Shown here: piece by piece, positions 56,336 through 64,000 of the stretch
Numbering within the stretch: position 1 is the first letter of the stretch
Layout of the letters: the number at the start of each line of letters is the position of its first letter
Notes under the pieces: generated by a model
Database searches by the model: none
What the model saw: only the letters and a program-made list of their open reading frames with translations
What the model was told of the DNA's origin: nothing
Made by a program: the position numbers and the translations under genes
Assembly (NCBI GenBank): GCA_944470555.2
Contig: OX104134.1
Span: forward strand, 106,572,701-106,636,700
Length of the DNA: 64,000 nucleotides
Source of the DNA: Heterobilharzia americana
Taxonomy: Eukaryota > Platyhelminthes > Trematoda > Strigeidida > Schistosomatidae
Direction: 5' to 3'

Positions 56336-56556
56336 TCATGCTGTTCTTTTGATTAAATGAATTCCAGACTCTGTATATACAGGACCACACATTTCACCCA
56401 CTTTCAAATTGAATGCTGCATCCTCAAATGCTTTTTGCATTTGACCACGACCAAAGAAGTTTAAATCACCACCTGAATCAGCTGAGCCGCAATCACTCTC
56501 AGTTCTAGCAAGTTCCTCAAGTGTATACTCACCACCTTCTATGAGTTTCTTGTATT
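56336..56556 (-). other. PIN1: PIN1 exon 3
   Basis: 221 bp after acceptor TTCATCCCAG. Encodes the distal parvulin domain ([20 protein letters not shown]) to the stop after IHLIKRTA. Confidence 0.95.
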
Positions 56557-59500
56557 CTGGGATGAACAAGAAACGCAAAATAGAGAAAAACAACAATATT
56601 AAGTTGAATATGCGCAACCATCATAATCATTACAATTACCGTTCATCGTGACAATATTTGACCACCCGGTTGGTAGATGGTCCAGATTGTTGTCCAGTGA
56701 GATAGAAAAATAGTCTGAGTCACGAAATATTTTACACAACTGCATCATCCATATCAGAACAGTCGTTTTGAGTGTGCAAGTATCTGCTAGACAACATTCG
56801 AGCTTGACTACCCTGATTTCATCCTTAATTCTTGATCTATCATTCTACGCTCAATAACTGACGAAAAGTGGCTAAGTGAAATGGATTCAGCTTACAGTAC
56901 AAACTTTATGCTTCTCGCATTGATGAAATGACTGTTGCTGTTCAAAAATACACTAGATTTTATGCATTAACTCCCTCATTTTCATACGCAATCCAACACA
57001 TAGTCTATTACATCCAACCCCCTATCGAGTTGCATTATCAGTACCTCGAAATCTCTAAAAGGTGATATTGACAGCACTAAGTTGCAAACACAGTACTGAT
57101 TTTACTGTGAAGTTCATGTAAACATGAAACAACTAGTGAGGTAAATACTATGCAGCGGTTCTCCAGCTTGCGTAATACAGTAACCAAACGAACTATACTG
57201 ACTGGAGCAATTGTTCGTTGAAGTCTTACCATGAAAAAAAGGTTCTTTGAACTGAAAGCAGTTACCACCATAGTTCAAATGGCTTAAAAAATATTATAGG
57301 CATAGCAAGTCGAGCTAAGCGATGGATCGGCATGCGCAACCCAATGAAGGTTCATGTCTTCGACCTGCCTATCTTGGCCTAGCAACTTCAGCTGATCTCA
57401 ACATTACCCACAAGTTGAGTCAACCAAACGCACACAATGGCGGGGAGATTCAGATGATCAAAACCGTGCAATCACTCCATGCCCTCTACTTCCAACGGCC
57501 ATATCTCACAACCATAAAACAGGACAGAACGAACTGCAGAGCAATACACTCGCCTTTTGAAAGATAGTATGGTATCTCACCAGTCGGCGCTACGGAGATG
57601 ATGCACACCAGCAAATGCCAAACTAGTCTTCTGTACCCAAGCTGAGATTTTGTCGCTAACCGCCCCGTTCGGGCTGACGCAACTCCCTAATTGAGGGAAG
57701 TGGTCGACATATTCCCCCACTTCACTCCCTATCATCAAACTGGCAGTAGTTCCAGACTAGTTCTGATGCATCTTCTTACTTTCAACAAGTGTGAGATGTA
57801 TGCTAAACACACTCAGATTTCTGCTCATTGGGTTCCAAAGACCTATCATTTCCATACACTTAGATTACGCGAAAAATTTAGATAAAGCAAGAAGGATGAA
57901 ATTCGCAGGAAATATTTCATTTCATTTCCCGAATACTCTTTAGCTGCATACAGTCTAAGTGCAATGGTTATTATTTCAGAACTATGAAATCAACAGTTCT
58001 AAGTCGCACAACAAAACAATTGATAATCCACATAACGTGTGAGACAATAAACTGTAAAGAAATTAGGAATGTAAGAGAAGGAAAATAATAAATAAAAAGT
58101 TGTGTAAGTAAACTGAGGATGAAATCATATTCCCTAAGGCGGTGAAACACTAACCACTCCCCTTATGCAAAGGTCAGGTTGCTTCCACGAACTTCGGCCT
58201 TCTTGCTTTACCCTGCAACTTTTCAGTGTCTTCACCTAACAGGACAAGGTTGTCCGATGCCCCAAGCCGACCCCAGAGGGTAGATCTTTCCCTGTAAAGT
58301 TACACGTACCTAAGGTTATGTACACATCTATAACGAAAACAAATAGGAATGGTGACAGTGAGCATCCCTGGGATCACCACTAGTTGTCGTCATTCCTGAT
58401 GAAAAATCTCCGTAAATACTTACACGGCTATCGGTTCAACTAGAGAGCTTTGGCTAGCGCTACATACTTGCTTATTACTGCCTTCACAGCCAGTCACTGC
58501 TACAACACCTCACGGTCGAGTCAAATGCTACCTTCGGGTGGAGAAATTTGGCAAGTTTCGGCCGCCGGTAAGTAAACCTGTGCTCCAGAACCTGTCGCAA
58601 AGTGAAAATATGATCGATGCATACTCGTTCAGCTCCGAAACCTGCCTGGTTTTCTCGAGATTTTTGTTTTACAGTTCCCTTGAGGCGTCTGATGACTAGA
58701 AAACCCTAGGATCTTGGATACAAGATTAGTGAGACTGATTCCCTTATGCTTGTCACGGGAAGACTTCTCTTGCTTCCTATAAACTGGGATAATCAGCAAG
58801 TACGCCAGTCTGACAGCGCTACCTGTGACTCCCATACTCTACGCAGTATCTTGAAGGATCCGATGTGAAACCGATAACAAGGTTTTAGGAGACTAGGAAT
58901 AAAGTTCCGATGGCCTTGATCGTTGGCAATGGTCGCAGAATGAGAGGTTGGGGAAAGTGTTCAATATTGGTATCACGAGGTGAAGGCGAAGGAGGAAAGG
59001 CTATATTTGATTTGGCCTTGTGTACTACTGGAAGCTTGTAGGCGGTTGTCACTTGGCTGGCCACGCCGTGGAAGGCTAGTTTTTCCTGAAAGAGAACGAA
59101 TAGCATGACGGCAGAGCTCAATGGACACCTGCTTCAGGTCGGTCACACACGGTCTGTTTGCAAGTTTGAGACCTTGGTGCTTGCTTGCGACTATGACTAT
59201 GAATCCCTGTCGCAGGCATCGGCATACCGCGGAGTGGGCCGACTATTTGTAACCTCGCATTCAAACAAGGAAGGTAGCATCGGTGTGGTACTGTTGGTCA
59301 CAAAAGGAAAACACCTTGCTGCTGTCACACCTCCATCCAGTCAGTAGTACGACTTCGCTCTCAGACCCACATCATGGCGTAGGAATTCACACTACAATTG
59401 TAACTGCCTTTATCTAGCTATTATCCAACAGTCCTTTCTACTATAGTAGGGCCTTGAGGGAACCAGCGTTCCACCAGCATAACTCGTTGGGTCATTGTGA

Positions 59501-60709
59501 AATACAAGCCCGACCATAACATCAAGGTAGCAGCTATCGGTCGGGGCACTACTCACCACAAATCCTGGAATCATCGCGTCAGAAATGTTCAGGTTACGCT
59601 AAGCCCACTCGTCAAAACAAGCAAGTCAGTTCATCACCTTGATAATCCTCATCTACTCAAAAGGCTTAGATCATGTGTACGTTGTCAATGTCACGGTATA
59701 CTATACTATGCCAAACCGTGCCACCACCTACATTCACGTGCAATCTCACCTCAAGTCGCACCACCTTGGTTGAAGAAGGCTAGGCTGTGTAGTCACACCG
59801 ATACGAGGCACCAGCTCACCAACTCCATCACTTTTCGCCTCAACTTTCTAACCTACCCAGGTGTACGCTGTCCGCCTACACTCCACATATCGACAATCAA
59901 TGGTTGCACACACTCGACCACATGGTTCAAAGTCTGTTTCAAGTATTCTGATGAACAAGTACTACTAATTTCCTCTCCTTTCATCCACTTTTGTCGAATT
60001 CAATGTTATTCTACTCTCATTCGCTTTTCTGTGTGCTCCTCTGAAGTGTGGCATCTTAAACTGATGCACTTCTACGCCAGGTTATGCGTTCTATTTACCG
60101 TGTCTTAGCACATATATCTGACCATACGAAATATTATGGCAAAAATTATCTGAAAACTTAGTTCGATGAGAATATCTTCATCTACCGAAAACGTTTTCCG
60201 AGTGCGTATTGGTTACACAGGTGATCAGGTAGCGATCATGCACTTAACAGGATAGAAGATAAATTTGTAAACCTAACAAACACTCGGACAATATCAAAAA
60301 GTTTTGAACGTCAAAACATACAGTAACAAAGCACAACCGATTGTAAGTATTAAGCTTTGCTAGTCCTTAACCAGTATAGTCCGCTGGTAAATATTCTCAC
60401 AAAAATCATAACAAACAAACTTACTATTAATTAAAGACAGAGCCTCATCTTTCGATCGAGTGATATTTTTTTCCTTCCAAGAGGAAGGACGTCGGGACTC
60501 ATTATGCTTCACCAGTAAGTGTGAACATCTTATCTTATCTTCATATACCGTAGCTGGATACTGAGGTATTTCCCACTGCGACTCATTTGTTACGGTATTG
60601 ACATAGTATGGCTTTCCTTGAGAAACAAGTTATAGATGCGAAAAAGTTTTACAAACAAACCAGTACGAGAACTGATTCGAGAAGTCCATCCTTCAGGTAA
60701 CGTAGACAT
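56336..60709 (-). CDS. PIN1: PIN1-type peptidyl-prolyl cis-trans isomerase (3 exons)
   Basis: Join of 60709-60661, 60616-60425 and 56556-56336, giving 153 residues (human PIN1 has 163). It isomerises phospho-Ser/Thr-Pro bonds and acts mainly in the nucleus. The WW domain (residues 4-36) has W8, Y20-Y21 and W31. The parvulin domain (46-153) keeps H49, K53, the phosphate-binding R58-R59, catalytic C103, M120-Q121, F124, S144 and H147, matching human H59, K63, R68-R69, C113, M130-Q131, F134, S154 and H157. The interdomain linker is shorter than in human. The WW phosphate loop reads RISSRTG against human RMSRSSG, so the second Arg sits one position later. The start is the first ATG before LPEGW. 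Introns are 44 bp and 3868 bp. All splice sites are GT-AG and phases agree. It is complete and apparently functional. Confidence 0.96.
57310..58880 (-). mobile_element. RTE-clade element F in PIN1 intron 2
   Basis: On the same strand as PIN1. RT fingers [19 protein letters not shown] (58770-58710) and a trace of [11 protein letters not shown] follow in order, and a C-terminal region near 57690-57480 resembles copy A. Stops are frequent. YADD is not seen. Confidence 0.65.
59100..60115 (+). mobile_element. RTE-related element G, 5' leader joined to 3' end, in PIN1 intron 2
   Basis: Antisense to PIN1. The leader (59105-59560, with [19 protein letters not shown]) matches the leader of copy A, including GCGTTCCACCAGCATA and CTCGTTGGGTCATTGTGA. 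The end (about 59930-60115) resembles RTE 3' regions (GAAGTGTGGCATCTTAAACT). A 203-codon open frame (59497-60108) spans the join and has no recognisable domain. No endonuclease or RT is present, so this is a short deletion derivative. Confidence 0.55.
60425..60616 (-). other. PIN1: PIN1 exon 2
   Basis: 192 bp between acceptor TTTCTCAAG and donor GTAAGTTTG. Encodes most of the WW domain ([15 protein letters not shown]), the linker and the start of parvulin ([17 protein letters not shown]). Confidence 0.96.
60661..60709 (-). other. PIN1: PIN1 exon 1
   Basis: 49 bp from ATG to a GTTTGTTTG donor. Encodes [16 protein letters not shown]. Intron 1 (60660-60617) is only 44 bp. Confidence 0.94.
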
Positions 60710-62378
60710 GGATAAGATTTCGTGCACGATTCAAAAAAGTGACACCAAAAGATAACCTGAAAGCAAGAGTATTATGTACAGAGAGAAACTACGAGACTAA
60801 ATAATGTCAGAAAAACGGTCAATGCTTTAAACTGTCAATTAAAATCATTAACCACTTGTGTATTCGCAGTTAAATAGCTTGCATAGTTCAGTTGACAGAG
60901 CGTAAGTCAGTCCTGGAAATTACTATTTTGAAATTAAATTTTCTCTTAACTCCGATCTTCACTATCGTACTTAGGATACTTGTCAATCAATACTATTCCA
61001 GTTAGTTGAATCAGGAACCAAGGAACATATACCTTCATTTATATCTCCTGCTTGAGCATCCACTTTAACTTAGCAAATATATGCGTCAAACCATGGTATC
61101 ATAATTGAGATGATCAAATTTTAAAAATGTACAGTCAACATTTTGCTAGATAGCTCAAGGTAACGACGCCAAATATAAGCGACGGGGTAAACCATGCAGA
61201 AAAAAAGGGTAAATCAAGCAGGACAGCTAATAAAACATGAGGTAGAGGTTTAAATCACAGAGCCGAAAATTACTTAGTCTGATATTGCAAACCGCTCACA
61301 GTATTTCAGCACTCAACTACTTATGTTGCGCATTCCATATCTGGTGACATTATAATTCTCCAACGTTCCGTCGAGTTTTTGTTACCCTCCTGACCACAAA
61401 TCAAACCACCACTCTAATACACAGAAACTAACATGAAGCAACAGCAGTGGAACTAAGTCGTTAATATATTTCATCGTTAAATTTTCAGATACAACAATAT
61501 ACTACTACTTATCAGCAAATCGGAATTAACGCACTATGAAGATATCTGCTAACTGCATTAAAATACTTTAATAACTTCAGACAGATTATCATTGGATGCA
61601 ACATTAATTCTCTAATTGCACAATTCGGCATAGATGTACAAATAGTGTTATACGATCGACGCAGATAATCAACAATAGATAAATTCAACAGTATAAAAAA
61701 TGTTGCACGTTTCAGTTAGATTTTTCACTAAGTTGTTAGATCAGTGTAACTCAGCGTACCGTAGAAATGGTCATCGAAAACCCATAGCAGGATTAGTGAT
61801 TACCCAGAGGCCATTTCTTTTACTGGAAACTAACAGCATTTACTATTCTTTCTCACCAAAATTCCCCAAGAGACACTCCAAAAAACCTATTGATGGTTCC
61901 ACTTTTTGTTTCATGATTACAGCCTTACCTAAGATTTGTGGAGTCATGCACTTGTACAGACACACGTAATACTGGTTTAGTAATAAAGGATTGGGTCTTT
62001 TAAAATGATGTGAACCTAAGAAAGGTTGGGCCACTTGCAGATCGACATGAAAAACACGAGGGGCGAAACACGGCATGAAATGCTACAAAAGCCCTTATTC
62101 TGATCCACGGTTTTAATAGAATTTTTCCTATGACCTGGTGTTTTGTATCGCGGTATTTGTGACTGGGATATTGCATACATACAATGGCCCCATACTCTAT
62201 ACGTTTATGAGCTGGTACAGTGTCTCAAAGTCGTCTATTATATATTTGTTGATTACTTTTCAGAGCGTCAAGTTACAACTCCACTGCGCGAAGCTGTAGA
62301 TAGATAAGACCCAGACACTGTTGTGAGACTACACAACTCAGTGGTGTAATTGCAACTCCATCACAATTATGGTATACA
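60710..62378. other. PIN1 upstream region, nothing certain
   Basis: AT-rich, presumably with the PIN1 promoter near 60710-61000, but no defined box can be supported. A plus-strand frame at 61700-61969 (HSKKPIDGSTFCFMITALPK) is unidentified. Confidence 0.35.
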
Positions 62379-62713
62379 TCTTAAAAAGCTATGATACCAG
62401 AAAACACATACCTCGTAACAATCAGAAGGCCGCGTCGTTTCCAGGAAGCTCAGCTTCTAAAAATGAGAAGTGTATTCCACAGGACTAATAAAACGCGAAC
62501 AATACAGAGAAGGCAGAGCAGAGACAAAGTGTATTGACATAACAAGTGTTTTTACAAAGAAAAACAAAGCACGTAATACAAAATAATTGAGTTCACTCGT
62601 TCATATTTACTTCGTTAACTCAGTCGCACAATGGATGTGGAATATTCGCTTGTTTGATGCCCACAACATAAAAGAGAATAATTACAGTACAATTAGTTAT
62701 CAACGAAATTACA
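62379..62713 (+). repeat. Direct repeat, copy 2 (uninterrupted)
   Basis: 62379-62631 matches 19111-19362 and 62632-62713 matches 20337-20416. It shows the repeat before the 974-bp insertion. Confidence 0.85.
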
Positions 62714-63566
62714 ATGTGGCTTTAATGTTTTTACAACTCCTGCTCCTATCTAATGTCGCAGCACCAACATGAGAAATGAGGTGGGCTGACCCATTTTCCG
62801 CTGGAATTTTATATTCAGTATTTACTGAACGGGTTGTTCATGATATGTGTGCTGCGGGAAATGCTGGCTTCATCTGGTTATGATGAACTCCTTAGACCTC
62901 TTCTAGTCCATGTACGTGACAGGGAAAAGTTTATCAACGACGTTATATCTCTTTCGACACGAGGAAATAAGTTTATCGGACTCCCGGGGTGGAGCAGTGG
63001 GACGATGTAACTAAATACGACCCTCTGCGCCTCCGTAGGTCTTTCAGTGAATCATTGTTAATTGCAATTTTGATGGTCCTCTACAGTCACTCTACGAATG
63101 AGTTCATATCAGGTGGTACGCTGCAGCAACCAATAACAAACTCTGTGAATTCACACACTTACTGCCGTGAATTATATCCTCATTTTTTAAGTGCCTTGTG
63201 TTAGGCTTAACAGTTTCAGGTTGAAAGGTAGGTCGAGTAGCCTATATTAATTGTTTCGAGCGTCGTTTCTCACGAAAAGCCTTCACCGAAGGAGCAGCTA
63301 CCACAAATGCCGGCAATGTTTCAGTCGTTGACCACCCTGTAAGAGAATCTGAGTTCCACCCGTGGTTTTGCAAGCCGTGGTTTTTGAACTTTTCTGATTG
63401 CTTTTTAGATAGTCAGTCCAGGCAATGCCTAAACCATTCTCGCATGTTCCCGTCCGTACCAAAACCTACGAGCTCCCTCAGCAAGCCGACGTGGAAACCT
63501 TATCAAATGTCTCGTCACACCACAAAAACAGGCGATTTATTACCTCTTGTTCTCATCCATTCTTTC
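62714..63566. other. Unassigned
   Basis: The plus strand near 62820-62985 gives MLASSGYDELLRPLLVHVRD and REKFINDVISLSTRG in one frame, coding-like but unidentified and without a start or splice sites. Confidence 0.3.
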
Positions 63567-63960
63567 CTAGTTAGAAGCAAATTCGTTAGATATGAGGGTC
63601 CAGGTTGGAAACCGTGTCACCCCTATGACAATAAGCCATGTGATTCCACATGACAGCAATTCATCCCTGATTATTTTCTCCAATACTTTCACTACTATAC
63701 ATACCAAACTGACCGGATGATACTTAGTAACTGATTGTCTATTACCATCTTTGAAAGTGGGGCATACCACGGAGTCTCGCCACTCTCTAGATAAACGGGT
63801 TCGGAGCAGAGATAAATTAAATATCTCGTGGATAATATCAGAAAAGGTTAGTAACAGTCTCGAGTGTAAACCACTACAAATCTGGCAACTTACAAGATTT
63901 TTGAATTATCTATCAATCTAAGCACCTCTACATTATCCACTAAACTAGGAACCATTTGCG
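63567..63960 (-). mobile_element. CR1-clade RT fragment
   Basis: Minus-strand RT fingers: CPTFKDGNRQSVTKYHPVSL, VCIVVKVLEKIIRDELL, preceded by IIHEIFNLSLLRTRLSREWR. This is the VPIFKGG-NYRPISL region of CR1 elements. It is truncated after the fingers. Confidence 0.72.
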
Positions 63961-64000
63961 AGACTTCAGTCATAGTCATACTCAAAATTTGTGCATTACT

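Noticed and set aside
59497..60108. 203-codon plus-strand frame in PIN1 intron 2.
   Set aside because: Spans an RTE leader and 3' end with no recognisable domain. It is antisense within a host intron.

Overview
This window reads as nuclear DNA of a blood fluke (Schistosoma or a close trematode). It is AT-rich and intron-containing, and most of it is retrotransposon. The elements are the usual schistosome mix: CsRn1/Boudicca-type Gypsy elements (TGTAG LTR starts, tRNA-Trp-type primer site, CX2HX9CX3C Gag zinc box), RTE-clade elements (SR2-like) and CR1-clade elements (SR1-like). I saw no bacterial, viral or organellar genes, no rRNA or tRNA genes and no CRISPR array. There is one 500-base assembly gap (8822-9321).

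Two host genes are supported. On the minus strand, a complete PIN1-type peptidyl-prolyl isomerase (WW plus parvulin, 153 aa) lies in three exons between 60709 and 56336. Its first intron is 44 bp. Its second is 3.9 kb and filled with RTE debris. On the plus strand, two exons (4211-4312 and 7208-7341) encode consecutive pieces of a CARM1/PRMT4 arginine methyltransferase. The rest of that gene is outside the window or not recognisable.

Layout. 0.2-3.4 kb: two deleted RTE copies head to head, sharing a perfect inverted repeat of about 300 bp. 3.4-8.8 kb: CARM1 exons among RTE fragments. 8.8-12.0 kb: Gypsy-1 copy A, running into the gap. 12-20.5 kb: RTE and CR1 remnants and unassigned DNA. 20.5-23.3 kb: Gypsy-1 copy B with both LTRs and a 4-bp target duplication, but no RT-to-integrase region. 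25.7-39.5 kb: a second Gypsy lineage (Gypsy-2), split by a deleted RTE (26.1-28.9), a full-length RTE (30.1-33.3, 11-bp duplication) and a CR1 (33.6-36.1, 9-bp duplication). 39.5-46.8 kb: two Gypsy-1 pieces (C and D) around a CR1 remnant and an inverted LTR pair. 46.8-54 kb: CR1 remnants and unassigned DNA. 54-64 kb: PIN1 and its flanks.

The genes do not form an operon or pathway. The interest is in insertion history: layered transposons dated by target-site duplications, two unusual LTR arrangements, a Gypsy-2 copy whose LTRs are almost identical although its pol is dead, and several coding-like stretches I could not identify. Similarity statements come from reading the sequence; no database search was run.
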